This document shows, piece after piece, positions 1-7,484 of a DNA stretch of 64,000 nt. A program made the translations under genes and the position numbers. Numbering within the stretch: the first letter of the stretch is position 1; every line of letters starts with the position of its first letter. The notes below the pieces were generated by a model. It was given only the letters and a program-made list of their open reading frames with translations, did no database searches and was not told where the DNA came from. The DNA is from Streptomyces sp. NBC_01431 (GTDB lineage Bacteria > Actinomycetota > Actinomycetes > Streptomycetales > Streptomycetaceae): positions 5,952,001 through 6,016,000 of the forward strand of contig NZ_CP109496.1 of the NCBI RefSeq assembly GCF_036231355.1, in the 5' to 3' direction.

Positions 1-478
1 TCTGGTGGTCACCGTCGACCCGGAGCCCGCCGCGCACCCCGGGGGCCAGCATGGGTTCCAGACGGCGGCAGTCGCGCCCGGACAGCCACTCGGACTCCAG
101 GCCGCTGCGGACCTGGAGCGCGTGCAGGTCGCGCAGGTGGGCGCGGTCGTCGGAGTTGAGCGCCACGGCGAGCGTGCCGCAGGCGCGGTAGCCGGTGTCC
201 AGGCCCGTGACCTCGCTCAGCTCGGCCGCGAAGGCCGGGTAGCGGCGGGCGGACTCGACGTTGAGGGCGAGCAGGGTCTGCTCGCCGTAGTGCAGCTCGG
301 TGACGGCGGCGAGCATTCCGGCCGCGACCTGGGCGGCCCCGCCACCCGGTTCGGGGTCGGCGAGCACGACGGTGAGGCCGCGCTGGGCGGCCCGCCAAGC
401 GGTGGCGAGCCCGATGATGCCGCCCCCGACCACGAGGACGTCGGACCCGTTCCCGGGCCCGTTTCGTGAAGAACGCAT
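1..478 (-). CDS. thiO: Glycine oxidase ThiO, N-terminal part (cut by window edge)
   Basis: FAD-dependent glycine oxidase; oxidises glycine to the imine needed for the thiazole half of thiamine. About 159 codons are visible from ATG at 478 to the window edge, where the gene continues. An N-terminal dinucleotide-binding motif VVGGGIIGLATAWRAAQRG is followed by AAGMLAAVTELHYGEQ and ALNVESARRYPAF, typical of the ThiO/DadA branch of the D-amino-acid oxidase family. A TPP riboswitch lies immediately upstream in the same direction, which fixes the pathway. The Shine-Dalgarno GGGAGGGG lies 9-10 nt before the ATG and touches the 3' end of the aptamer. thiS and thiG would be expected further along outside the window (inference). 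Confidence 0.9.
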   Translation of the reverse strand, partial: MRSSRNGPGNGSDVLVVGGGIIGLATAWRAAQRGLTVVLADPEPGGGAAQVAAGMLAAVTELHYGEQTLLALNVESARRYPAFAAELSEVTGLDTGYRACGTLAVALNSDDRAHLRDLHALQVRSGLESEWLSGRDCRRLEPMLAPGVRGGLRVDGDHQ

Positions 479-489
479 GGGCGTCCAGC

Positions 490-580
490 CCCTCCCTTCG
501 CCGGCATGACCCGGATCAGGTTCGTACGGTCGGAGGCCGCCCAGCCTCCCTCTCAGCCCGGTGCGTCCGGGCTCCCGCGA
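490..580 (-). ncRNA. TPP riboswitch (THI element) controlling thiO
   Basis: Read on the minus strand, the region holds the conserved TPP aptamer blocks: GGGCTGAGAGGGAGGC near 565-545, then ACCTGATCCGGGTCATGCC near 525-508 and GGCGAAGGGA near 503-494. The P3-like helix between them is GC-rich. The 3' conserved GAAGGGA runs directly into the SD of thiO, so ligand binding could hide the SD (inference: translational control, common in actinobacteria). A promoter candidate upstream is TTACTG (626-621), 18 bp, TATGGT (602-597), giving a transcript start near 590, just before the aptamer. Confidence 0.95.
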
Positions 581-671
581 GTGCTTTACGCCTGCCACCA
601 TAGCCCGAGCGGCCAACCCGCAGTAAGGGAGCGTGCGGGTGCCCCGGGAGCGCGCGGCAGGCCGCGGCCCC

Positions 672-701
672 TTACCTGACTAATCGTCAGATGTTTATGG
701 T
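672..701 (+). promoter_or_regulatory. Candidate leaderless promoter with internal dyad CTGAC-N5-GTCAG
   Basis: A -10-like TATGGT (696-701) lies exactly 6 nt before the GTG start at 708, and no Shine-Dalgarno is present, suggesting a leaderless transcript. TTACCT (672-677) is a weak -35. The spacer carries the inverted repeat CTGAC (676-680), TAATC, GTCAG (686-690), a placement expected for a repressor operator. The regulator is unknown. Confidence 0.45.
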
Positions 702-707
702 GATCGG

Positions 708-1931
708 GTGAGCGAACAGCAGAGGCATTTGGAAGCGCGGCACGTGGTCGTCGTCGGCGCGGGCATGGCCGGCGTGCAGACCGCGGTGGCCCTGCGCGAA
801 CAGGGCTTCCCCGGAGCCATCACCCTCATCGGCGCCGAACCCCACCAGCCCTACGACCGGCCCCCGCTCTCCAAGGCGGTGCTGCTCGGCAAGGCCGAGG
901 GCTCGGCCTTCGAGGTGGACTTCGAGGCGCTCGACGTGGAGTTGCGGCTCGGGCTCGAAGTCACCGGGGTGCGCCCCGCCGAGCACCGCGTGGTGACGGA
1001 GGCGGGCGAGGTCGCCTACGACACCCTGGTCATCGCCACCGGCGCCGAACCCCTGACCCTGCCCGGCAGCGGAGGCGTCCCCGGCGTCCACCTGCTGCGC
1101 ACGCTGGACGACGCGCGCCGGTTGCGCCCGGTCCTCGATCAGCGGCACCGGATCGTCGTCGTGGGCGCCGGGTGGATCGGTGCGGAGTTCGCGACCGCCG
1201 CGCGTGAGGCGGGCTGCGCGGTCACCGTCGTGGAGGCCGCCGACCGCCCCCTGGCCGGGGTGCTCCCCGCCGAGGTCGCCGCGCCCATGGCCGTCTGGTA
1301 CACCGACGCCGGGGCCGAACTCCTGACCGGCGCCCGGGTCCGGGCGGTCATGCCGGGCGAGGTCCTGCTCGCCGACGGCCGCAGGCTGCCGGCCGACGCG
1401 GTGGTCATCGGCATCGGCGCCCGCCCCGCGACCGGCTGGCTGGCCGGCTCGGACATCGCGCTCGGCCCCGAGGGCGCGATCACCGCGGACGCCCGGCTGC
1501 GCACCTCGCTGCCCGATGTGTACGCGGTGGGCGACTGCGCCTCGTTCCCCTCGGCCCGCTTCGGCGAGCGGCTGCTCGTCCACCACTGGGACAACGCGTT
1601 GCAGGGCCCGCGCACGGTCGCCGCCGACATCGTGGGCGAGGCGCCCGCCGACTACGACCCGGTCCCGTACTTCTGGTCCGAGCAGTTCGGCCGCTTCGTC
1701 CAGTACGCGGGCCACCACACCGACACCGACGACCTGGTCTGGCGCGGTGACCCGGCAACGGCCCCGTGGTCGGTCTGCTGGCTCCGGGACGGGGCCCTGG
1801 TGGCCGTCCTGGCGGTGGGCCGCCCGAGGGACCTGGCCCAGGGCCGCAAGTTGATCGAGTCGGCGGAGCCGCTGGACCGGACGAAGGTGTCGGACCCGTC
1901 GGTGCCGTTGAAATCGGCGACCCGGGGGTAG
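708..1931 (+). CDS. NAD(P)/FAD-dependent oxidoreductase, ferredoxin-reductase (rubredoxin/rhodocoxin reductase) type
   Basis: 407 aa. Probably reduces a ferredoxin or rubredoxin partner with NAD(P)H. Two Rossmann motifs are visible: VVVVGAGMAGVQTAV near residue 13 binds FAD, and RIVVVGAGWIGAEFA near residue 146 binds NAD(P)H. The FAD-closing motif VYAVGDCASF lies near residue 270, and a C-terminal reductase dimerisation region (PYFWSEQFGRFVQYAG) follows. This layout is that of the ferredoxin reductases partnering P450s or dioxygenases. No ferredoxin or P450 gene is adjacent, so the partner is unknown. The GTG start is chosen for the GTG-SEQQRH reading frame and the -10 at 6 nt. Transcribed divergently from thiO. 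Confidence 0.88.
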   Translation: MSEQQRHLEARHVVVVGAGMAGVQTAVALREQGFPGAITLIGAEPHQPYDRPPLSKAVLLGKAEGSAFEVDFEALDVELRLGLEVTGVRPAEHRVVTEAGEVAYDTLVIATGAEPLTLPGSGGVPGVHLLRTLDDARRLRPVLDQRHRIVVVGAGWIGAEFATAAREAGCAVTVVEAADRPLAGVLPAEVAAPMAVWYTDAGAELLTGARVRAVMPGEVLLADGRRLPADAVVIGIGARPATGWLAGSDIALGPEGAITADARLRTSLPDVYAVGDCASFPSARFGERLLVHHWDNALQGPRTVAADIVGEAPADYDPVPYFWSEQFGRFVQYAGHHTDTDDLVWRGDPATAPWSVCWLRDGALVAVLAVGRPRDLAQGRKLIESAEPLDRTKVSDPSVPLKSATRG

Positions 1932-1939
1932 CGGGGGCC

Positions 1940-1958
1940 CGGGGGCGGCGCGCCCCCG
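1940..1958 (+). terminator. GC-rich hairpin after the ferredoxin-reductase-like gene
   Basis: CGGGGGCG (1940-1947) and CGCCCCCG (1951-1958) form an 8-bp stem with a 3-nt loop just after the stop codon at 1931. No T-tract follows, as is usual for Streptomyces. Confidence 0.5.
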
Positions 1959-2029
1959 CAGGCAAAGGGCGGACGGGAGTCACCCGGAGGGACCGGGCAC
2001 GGCCCCCGAGGGACCACCCCGGTACCGAC

Positions 2030-2051
2030 TGTCAGTGGGAGGTGGCACGCT
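2030..2051 (+). promoter_or_regulatory. PafBC/RecA-NDp-like promoter, leaderless
   Basis: TGTCAGTG (2030-2037), 8 bp, CACGCT (2046-2051). This matches the geometry of the mycobacterial LexA-independent DNA-damage promoter TGTCRGTG-N8-TAnnnT, with CA in place of TA. The hexamer ends 6 nt before the GTG at 2058, so the mRNA would be leaderless. Confidence 0.5.
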
Positions 2052-2057
2052 TGGACC

Positions 2058-2423
2058 GTGACCGAGATTGACGCAAAGATTGATGCTCTCGTCCCCGCCT
2101 GGCTCCACCTCCCCGACATCGCGGAGATGCTGGACGTGGAGGTGACGCGTGTACGGCAGCTGGTCAAGGAGGGCCAGCTCATCGCCGTACGCCGCGGTGA
2201 GAACCGCACGCTCCAGGTGCCGGCCGCCTTCATCGACACCGACAAGGTGGTCAAGGGCCTCACCGGCACCCTGACCCTCCTGCGGGACGACGGCTTCTCC
2301 GACGAAGAAATGCTGGAGTGGCTCTTCACCCCCGACCCGACCCTGCCCGGCACCCCCGCGCAGGCGCTCAGTGAGAATCGCGGCACGGAGGTGAAGCGCC
2401 GCGCCCAGGCGCTCGCCCTCTGA
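2058..2423 (+). CDS. Rv2175c family winged-helix DNA-binding protein
   Basis: 121 aa, GTG start. The N-terminal half holds a helix-turn-helix: WLHLPDIAEMLDVEVTRVRQLVKEGQLIAVRRG, residues about 15-47, resembling excisionase/MerR-like folds. The C-terminal half (KGLTGTLTLLRDDGFSDEEMLEWLF) matches the conserved C-terminal region of mycobacterial Rv2175c, a DNA-binding substrate of the Ser/Thr kinase PknL. An acidic DDGFSDEE segment is diagnostic. No partner gene is adjacent; thiE follows after a hairpin. Function beyond DNA binding is unknown. Its promoter resembles a DNA-damage promoter. Confidence 0.85.
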   Translation: MTEIDAKIDALVPAWLHLPDIAEMLDVEVTRVRQLVKEGQLIAVRRGENRTLQVPAAFIDTDKVVKGLTGTLTLLRDDGFSDEEMLEWLFTPDPTLPGTPAQALSENRGTEVKRRAQALAL

Positions 2424-2465
2424 TCCGAACGAGCCCACCGAACAGCCTCGACGAGCCGCGGTGTA

Positions 2466-2488
2466 CGGTCCGGTTCCGAACCGGGCCG
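2466..2488 (+). terminator. Inverted repeat between the Rv2175c-like gene and thiE
   Basis: CGGTCCGGTTC (2466-2476) and GAACCGGGCCG (2478-2488) pair at 10 of 11 positions, giving a compact hairpin 43 nt after the stop codon. It is probably the terminator of the regulator gene, but could also be an operator for thiE. Confidence 0.4.
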
Positions 2489-2531
2489 TCACCGCACCGC
2501 GGCCGAACACGAACACAACGGGGGACCTTCC

Positions 2532-3182
2532 ATGCCCACGGCCCGTGAGCAGCTCGCCGACGCCCGGCTCTACCTGTGCGTGGACGCGCGCAAGCGCCAG
2601 GGTGACCTGCCCGAGTTCCTGGACGCCGTCCTCGCCTCCGGCGTGGACATCGTGCAGCTGCGGGACAAGGGCATGGAGGCCGCCGAGGAGCTGGACCATC
2701 TGGCCGTCTTCGCGGAGGCCTGCCGACGGCACGGCAAGCTGCTCGCCGTGAACGACCGGGCCGACGTGGCGCACGCCGTCGGCGCGGACGTGCTGCACCT
2801 GGGCCAGGGCGATCTGCCGGTGCCCGCCGCGCGGGCGATCCTGGGCGAGCAGGTGCTGATCGGCCGCTCCACGCACGCCGAGTCGGAGGCCGCCGCGGCC
2901 GCCGCCGAGCCCGGCGTGGACTACTTCTGCACGGGCCCCTGCTGGCCCACCCCCACCAAGCCGGGCCGCCACGCGCCGGGTCTCGACCTGGTGCGTCACA
3001 CCGCGTCGCTCGGCACCGACCGGCCCTGGTTCGCGATCGGCGGGATCGACGCGGGCAACCTGGAGGAGGTCCTGGACGCGGGCGCCGACCGGGTCGTCGT
3101 CGTCCGGGCGATCACCGAGGCCGCCGACCCCGCCGCGGCCGCCGCCGACCTCGCCAAGCGCGTCAGGGAGCGGCTCGCCTAG
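2532..3182 (+). CDS. thiE: Thiamine-phosphate synthase ThiE
   Basis: 216 aa TIM-barrel enzyme that joins HMP pyrophosphate and the thiazole phosphate carboxylate to give thiamine phosphate. Visible family motifs: VDIVQLRDKGMEA (residues about 37-49), LLAVNDRADVAHAVGADVLHLGQ (phosphate-binding region), IGRSTHAESEA, YFCTGPCWPTPTKPGR near residue 140 (pyrophosphate-binding Thr/Lys loop) and WFAIGGIDAGNLEEVLDAGADRVVVVRAI at the C-terminal phosphate site. Normal length. The ATG at 2532 follows GGGGGACC. thiO lies about 2 kb away under a TPP riboswitch, but no riboswitch precedes thiE itself. Confidence 0.95.
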   Translation: MPTAREQLADARLYLCVDARKRQGDLPEFLDAVLASGVDIVQLRDKGMEAAEELDHLAVFAEACRRHGKLLAVNDRADVAHAVGADVLHLGQGDLPVPAARAILGEQVLIGRSTHAESEAAAAAAEPGVDYFCTGPCWPTPTKPGRHAPGLDLVRHTASLGTDRPWFAIGGIDAGNLEEVLDAGADRVVVVRAITEAADPAAAAADLAKRVRERLA

Positions 3183-3284
3183 GCAGCTCCGGGCTCGACC
3201 GGGGGACCCGCCACGCGGATGTATCCGGAAGATGTCCGAGGGATGGACAAGAATCCGACAATACGGACTTTTTCCTCGGTTTGG

Positions 3285-3313
3285 TTGGGGGACCGGACAC
3301 CCCTGGCTAACCT
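3285..3313 (+). promoter_or_regulatory. Candidate leaderless promoter of metF
   Basis: TTGGGG (3285-3290), 17-bp spacer, TAACCT (3308-3313). The hexamer ends 6 nt before the ATG at 3320, and no Shine-Dalgarno lies upstream, so transcription probably starts at or next to the ATG. Confidence 0.55.
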
Positions 3314-3319
3314 GCGAGT

Positions 3320-4237
3320 ATGGCCCTTGGCACAGCTTCCACCAGGACGGATCGCGCACGCACCGTGCGCGACATGCTCGCGACCGGCGAGACCACGTAC
3401 TCCTTCGAGTTCTACGCGCCCAAGACGGAGAAGGGTGAGCGGAACCTCTGGAACGCGTTGCGCCGGGTGGAAGCGGTCGCCCCCGACTTCGTCTCCGTGA
3501 CCTACGGCGCCGGCGGATCCACCCGCACCGGCACCGTGGAGGCCACCCAGCAGATCACCGAGGACACCACCCTCACCCCGGTCGCCCACCTCACCGCCGT
3601 CGGGCACTCGGTGGCCGAACTGCGCCACACCGTCGGCCAGTACGCCGACGCCGGAATCCGCAACATCCTCGCGGTGCGCGGCGACCCCAAGGGCGACCCG
3701 ATGGGCGAGTGGGTCAAACACCCCCAGGGCGTGACGTACGCGGCCGAACTCGTCGCGCTCATCAGGGAGTCCGGCGACTTCTGCGTCGGCGTCGCGGCCT
3801 TTCCCGAGATGCATCCGCGGTCACAGGACTGGGATTCCGACATCCGGCACTTCGTGGACAAGTGCCGTGCGGGCGCGGACTATGCCATCACGCAGATGTT
3901 CTTCGAGCCCGAGAACTATTCGCGGCTGCGCGACCGGGTCTCGGCGGCCGGCTGCGAGACCCCGATCATCCCCGAAGTCATGCCCGTGACCAGCGTGAAG
4001 CAACTGGAACGACTGCCCCAACTCAGCACCGCGGCCTTCCCCGAGACGCTGCGGGACCGGATGCTGGCAGTCAAGGACGATCCGGCCGCTGTACGCTCCA
4101 TTGGAATCGAGTTCGCCACGGAGTTCTGTTCGCGGCTGCTCGCCGATGGCGTTCCCGGGTTGCACTTCATTACCCTCAACAACTCCACGGCGACGCTCGA
4201 AATCTACGAGAATCTCGGTCTGCACCAGCGGGCGTAG
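3320..4237 (+). CDS. metF: 5,10-Methylenetetrahydrofolate reductase MetF
   Basis: 305 aa flavoprotein TIM barrel. Reduces 5,10-methylene-THF to 5-methyl-THF, the methyl donor for methionine synthase. Motifs: TTYSFEFYAPKTEKGERNLW near residue 26 (with the catalytic Glu), FVSVTYGAGGSTRTGTVEA near 58, NILAVRGDPKGD near 115 (FAD site), GVAAFPEMHP, GADYAITQMFFEPENY near 190 and PIIPEVMPV. Length is normal. The ATG at 3320 is favoured because the frame begins there without any SD, and a -10 hexamer is placed for a leaderless mRNA. It stands alone, 82 nt before the next gene. Confidence 0.95.
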   Translation: MALGTASTRTDRARTVRDMLATGETTYSFEFYAPKTEKGERNLWNALRRVEAVAPDFVSVTYGAGGSTRTGTVEATQQITEDTTLTPVAHLTAVGHSVAELRHTVGQYADAGIRNILAVRGDPKGDPMGEWVKHPQGVTYAAELVALIRESGDFCVGVAAFPEMHPRSQDWDSDIRHFVDKCRAGADYAITQMFFEPENYSRLRDRVSAAGCETPIIPEVMPVTSVKQLERLPQLSTAAFPETLRDRMLAVKDDPAAVRSIGIEFATEFCSRLLADGVPGLHFITLNNSTATLEIYENLGLHQRA

Positions 4238-4297
4238 TCGGCAAGCGGTACCCGGCCAGGGGACAGCCGCAACCGGGTCAGGGGAAGAGGGACGTAC

Positions 4298-5188
4298 ATG
4301 GGCTGGACGGTCCTCTACATCGCGTTCGGAATCGTCGCGCTGTGGCTGCTCGGTGAGGTGCTGCTCCAGTACAAGGCGCGGCTGCGCTGGCGGGTACTGG
4401 CCTTCACCGGATTCCTCGGCGTGGTGATCGGCGTGCTCATCCCGTCGATCGTCGTGATCATCCTGGGTGCGATCGCCTTCGCCGTGGGGCAGGTGTACGT
4501 CACCCTCTCCTTCCGGCGCGGCTTCTCCACCGGCTGGGCACTGGGCGGCAGGCCGGGCGCGAGCCGCCGCCGCAGGTCGGGCCGGAAGTCGGCACCCGCC
4601 CCGGAGCCGGTCCTCGAAGTCTCGGGCCTCCAGTACGAGGACGCCGCCGCGGCCGGTACCCCGGACCCGAACGGCGAGACCCTGCACGGCGCCCCCCTGG
4701 ATCACGGCGACCACGCCGCCTACGGCGACTCCGTGTACGAGCCGCAGCCGCTGCCCGACGACACCGGCCAGTACGGCGTCTACAGCCCCACGGCGCAGGC
4801 AGAGGCACAGCCCCAGTACGCCGCGTACGACCCGCATCAGCCGTACGCCGACCCCTACGCCCCGCAGTACGACACGGGCGCCGGGCAGCAGCAGTACGCC
4901 GCCTACTCCGACCCGTACATCGGCAACAGCGGCCAGGTGTACGGCACGTACAACTCCTACGACAGCTTCGGCGGCCAGCAGTCCTACCCGGACCCGCTCA
5001 CCGCGCAGTACGGGACGGACACCCCGCCCGGCGGGGTGTGGGTGCCCCAGCAGCGCGACGGGGCGCAGCTGTACTCCCCGTACGAGCAGCAACAGCAGGT
5101 CCAGCAGCCGTACGACCCGAACCAGCCGAACCACCCGAACCACACCGACCTGCCCAACTACCCCGAGCAACAGCCCTACCGCTACTGA
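4298..5188 (+). CDS. Membrane protein with long Tyr/Gln/Pro-rich low-complexity tail
   Basis: 296 aa, function not recognised. Residues 1-25 and about 33-68 form two or three transmembrane helices (VLYIAFGIVALWLLGEVLL; FLGVVIGVLIPSIVVIILGAIAF). A basic patch (GASRRRRSGRKS) follows near residue 88, then about 190 residues of disordered sequence full of Tyr, Gln, Pro, Asp and Ala (PQYAAYDPHQPYADPYAPQ, EQQQQVQQPYDPNQPNHP). The tail would be cytoplasmic if the basic patch obeys the positive-inside rule. ATG at 4298 after GGGGAAGAGGGACGTAC. Such tails often mediate self-association or are phosphorylated (inference). It lies between metF and the convergent CrtI-like gene. Confidence 0.8.
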   Translation: MGWTVLYIAFGIVALWLLGEVLLQYKARLRWRVLAFTGFLGVVIGVLIPSIVVIILGAIAFAVGQVYVTLSFRRGFSTGWALGGRPGASRRRRSGRKSAPAPEPVLEVSGLQYEDAAAAGTPDPNGETLHGAPLDHGDHAAYGDSVYEPQPLPDDTGQYGVYSPTAQAEAQPQYAAYDPHQPYADPYAPQYDTGAGQQQYAAYSDPYIGNSGQVYGTYNSYDSFGGQQSYPDPLTAQYGTDTPPGGVWVPQQRDGAQLYSPYEQQQQVQQPYDPNQPNHPNHTDLPNYPEQQPYRY

Positions 5189-5233
5189 CCGCCGCGCGGG
5201 TCCGGCAGCCGGGCCCGGTGTCGGCCCGGGGGC

Positions 5234-6742
5234 TCACTGCGAGCCCCGGAAGTCCTCTCCCTCCACGATCAGCCCGGCCACCAGCGCGCCCGACATCCCG
5301 CAATGCGCGAGCCCGCCGCCGGGGTGCGCCCAGCCGCCCGCCAGATGGAGACCCGGCAGGCCCGTGGTGTTGGACGGGTGCAGGAACCGGGCCCCGGCTC
5401 CGGCCAGCGAGGGCGCGGGCACCGAGCCGCCCTGGGCGCCGGTCGCCCGCGCGAGGTGCGCCGGGGTGCGCGCCTCGCGCCACAGCAGCCGCTCCCGCAG
5501 GTCCGGTACGGCCCGTGCGGCGGCCGTGATCAGATCCTCCGTGTACCGCCTGACCAGAGTCTCCTGGCTCCAGTCGACCGGCCCGTGCGGTGCGACCGTC
5601 GCGGTCAGCGTCACCGCCTCGTGATCGTCGTCGGGCCGCACCGCCGGATCGTCGGGACGCAGCACCGTGACCGTGGGGGTTCCGGTGTGCGATCCGGCGA
5701 ACGCGGCGTGCGCCCCCGCGGCATCCGGGGAGTGGACCACCGTGCGGTGCACGGCGTCCGCCGGGCGGTGGCCGCGCAGCGCGAGCAGCACCGTGAACCG
5801 GCTCGGCGCGCCCCCGGCAGAGGGCCGCACCCGCTCCGCGCCCCACAACTCCCGGCCGGGCAGCATCGGTTCGAGGGCACGCGGGTCCACCCCGCACACC
5901 ACGTGGTCGGCCGCCACGACGGTGCCGTCGGCGAGCTCAAGACCCGCGGCCCGGCCGTCCTTCTCCCGTACGCCCGTCACCTCGGCGTCGAAGACGAACT
6001 CGACCCTGCGGGCCACACAGCGCTCGTACATCGCGCGCGCCAGCTCGCGCATGCCACCGCTGACGTACCAACTGCCGAAGGTCTGCTCCATGTAGGGCAG
6101 CACGGCCGCGGAGGCCGGGGCCGTGCGCGGATCCAGGCCGTACTCCAGCGCGTAGCTCTCCAGGAGCGTGCCGAGCCGGCCCCCTCCCAGCTCCCACGCG
6201 GCGACCTCGCCGAGCGTGTCCGCCCGGCGGGGCGCACGCAGCAACCTGCGGTGTTTCAGCGCCGGATAGGGATCGCGGGCGAGTACCTGCCAGTCGGGCC
6301 ACAGCGGCTCCTCCAGGAGGGGCCGGCGGGTGCGGTCCCAGGCCTCTCTGGCCCGGCCGAGGAACTCGCCCCACCGCTCGCCCGCCCCCGCCCCCAGGGC
6401 CGCGTCCAGCGCGGAAACCACGCCCGCGCGCGAGGCGTTGGGAAGGGACACGTCCGTACCGTCGGCGAAGAGGTGGCGCGAGGCCGGGTCCACCGGGGCG
6501 AGCCGCACACAGCTCTCCAGCGGCTCCTTGCCGGTCTTCACGAACAGGTCGCGGTAGACCGCGGGCAGCCGCAGCAGACCGGGGCCGGTGTCGAAGACGA
6601 ACCCGTCCCGCTCATACCGCCCCAGCGCGCCGCCGTAGGTCGACGAGCGCTCGTACACCACCACCCGGTGGCCTGCCACGGCCAGCCGGGCAGCAGCCGC
6701 CATGGCGCCCGCACCGGCGCCGATCACCGCAATCCGTGCCAT
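5234..6742 (-). CDS. Phytoene-desaturase-like (CrtI family) NAD(P)/FAD oxidoreductase
   Basis: 502 aa. The N-terminus RIAVIGAGAGAMAAAARLAVAGHRVVVYE is the FAD-binding Rossmann motif with a trailing acidic residue. GFVFDTGPGLLRLPAVYRDLF and the C-terminal GLHLAGGWAHPGGGLAHCGMSGALVAGLI are the CrtI/amine-oxidase signatures. The substrate is unknown; no phytoene synthase or other carotenoid gene is nearby. I prefer ATG 6742: a TACAGT -10 lies 7 nt upstream within a PafBC-like motif, and no SD exists. A TTG at 6772 would extend the protein by 10 residues. It follows the DUF4126 gene on the same strand. Confidence 0.85.
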   Translation of the reverse strand: MARIAVIGAGAGAMAAAARLAVAGHRVVVYERSSTYGGALGRYERDGFVFDTGPGLLRLPAVYRDLFVKTGKEPLESCVRLAPVDPASRHLFADGTDVSLPNASRAGVVSALDAALGAGAGERWGEFLGRAREAWDRTRRPLLEEPLWPDWQVLARDPYPALKHRRLLRAPRRADTLGEVAAWELGGGRLGTLLESYALEYGLDPRTAPASAAVLPYMEQTFGSWYVSGGMRELARAMYERCVARRVEFVFDAEVTGVREKDGRAAGLELADGTVVAADHVVCGVDPRALEPMLPGRELWGAERVRPSAGGAPSRFTVLLALRGHRPADAVHRTVVHSPDAAGAHAAFAGSHTGTPTVTVLRPDDPAVRPDDDHEAVTLTATVAPHGPVDWSQETLVRRYTEDLITAAARAVPDLRERLLWREARTPAHLARATGAQGGSVPAPSLAGAGARFLHPSNTTGLPGLHLAGGWAHPGGGLAHCGMSGALVAGLIVEGEDFRGSQ

Positions 6743-6749
6743 GTCCGCG

Positions 6750-6771
6750 ACTGTATCCGCCGCCACTGACA
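6750..6771 (-). promoter_or_regulatory. PafBC/RecA-NDp-like promoter of the CrtI-like gene
   Basis: Minus strand: TGTCAGTG (6771-6764), 8 bp, TACAGT (6755-6750), then 7 nt to ATG 6742. This is a full match to TGTCRGTG-N8-TAnnnT. It begins 2 bp beyond the stop codon of the upstream DUF4126 gene, so the CrtI-like gene can be transcribed independently and without a leader. Confidence 0.6.
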
Positions 6772-6773
6772 AC

Positions 6774-7421
6774 TCAGTCCGGCGGCCGGGACACCCCCGT
6801 CGCGGCCGGCCGCCTCTCCTCCAGCCGCCTCTCCTCCAGCCGCTTGTCCTCCCGGCGCTGCGCCCTGCGGCGCCGGAAGCGGCGGATCTTCCGCCACAGG
6901 ACGACCAGCGTCAGGATGCCGACGGCCAGCAGCGTGCCCGCGATCACGGCTGCCGCCAGCGGGTGGAAGATGGCGAAACTCATGATCCCGGCGACGCCCA
7001 GGTCCTCCGCCACGCTCAGCGCGATGTTGCTGAACGGCTCGGGCGAGGTGTTCACCGCCATCCGCGTCCCGGCCTTCACGAGATGGCTCATCAGCGCGGT
7101 CGAGCCGCCCAGCGCCCCGGCCGCCAGGTGCGGCAGCGAACCGTTCTGCCCGGCGAGCAGGGCCCCGACCACCGCGCCCGCGAGCGGCCGGATCACCGTG
7201 TGGACCGAGTCCCAGACCGAGTCGACGTACGGGATCTTGTCCGCGACGGCCTCGCAGAGGAACAGGACGCCGGCGACGATCAGGACATCGGGCCGCTGGA
7301 GCGCCGTGGGCACGTCGTCGGTGAGACCGGTGGCGCCGAAGAGGCCGAGCAGCAGGACCACCGCGTACGCGTTGATCCCGCTCGCCCAGCCGCTGGTGAA
7401 CACGAGGGGGAGTACGGACAC
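6774..7421 (-). CDS. DUF4126 family integral membrane protein
   Basis: 215 aa. Matches the DUF4126 pattern: an N-terminal FTSGWASGINAYAVVLLLGL segment, FLCEAVADKIPYVDSVWDSVHT near residue 55, glycine-rich helices (LAGAVVGALLAG, AAGALGGSTALMSHLVKAGTRMAVNTSPEP), then two hydrophobic segments near residues 140-175. Five or six transmembrane helices are expected. The C-terminal arm is strongly charged and carries LEERRLEERR encoded by a 15-bp tandem repeat (plus-strand 6811-6855). Function unknown. The CrtI-like gene follows closely on the same strand. Confidence 0.85.
   Translation of the reverse strand: MSVLPLVFTSGWASGINAYAVVLLLGLFGATGLTDDVPTALQRPDVLIVAGVLFLCEAVADKIPYVDSVWDSVHTVIRPLAGAVVGALLAGQNGSLPHLAAGALGGSTALMSHLVKAGTRMAVNTSPEPFSNIALSVAEDLGVAGIMSFAIFHPLAAAVIAGTLLAVGILTLVVLWRKIRRFRRRRAQRREDKRLEERRLEERRPAATGVSRPPD
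6811..6855 (-). repeat. 15-bp tandem repeat coding LEERR units
   Basis: Two identical 15-bp copies (6811-6825, 6826-6840) and a degenerate third (6841-6855) encode the charged C-terminal arm of the DUF4126 protein. The repeat length preserves the frame, so copy-number change would alter arm length only. Confidence 0.8.
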
Positions 7422-7484
7422 GGACGCGATCGTAACCAGCCCGGACCGGTTCCGGCTGAGGTTGAGCGCGGGCGTCTGAGTATC

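Noticed and set aside
5234..6742. Carotenoid biosynthesis locus
   Set aside because: The CrtI-like gene is alone; no phytoene synthase, cyclase or prenyl transferase gene is adjacent.
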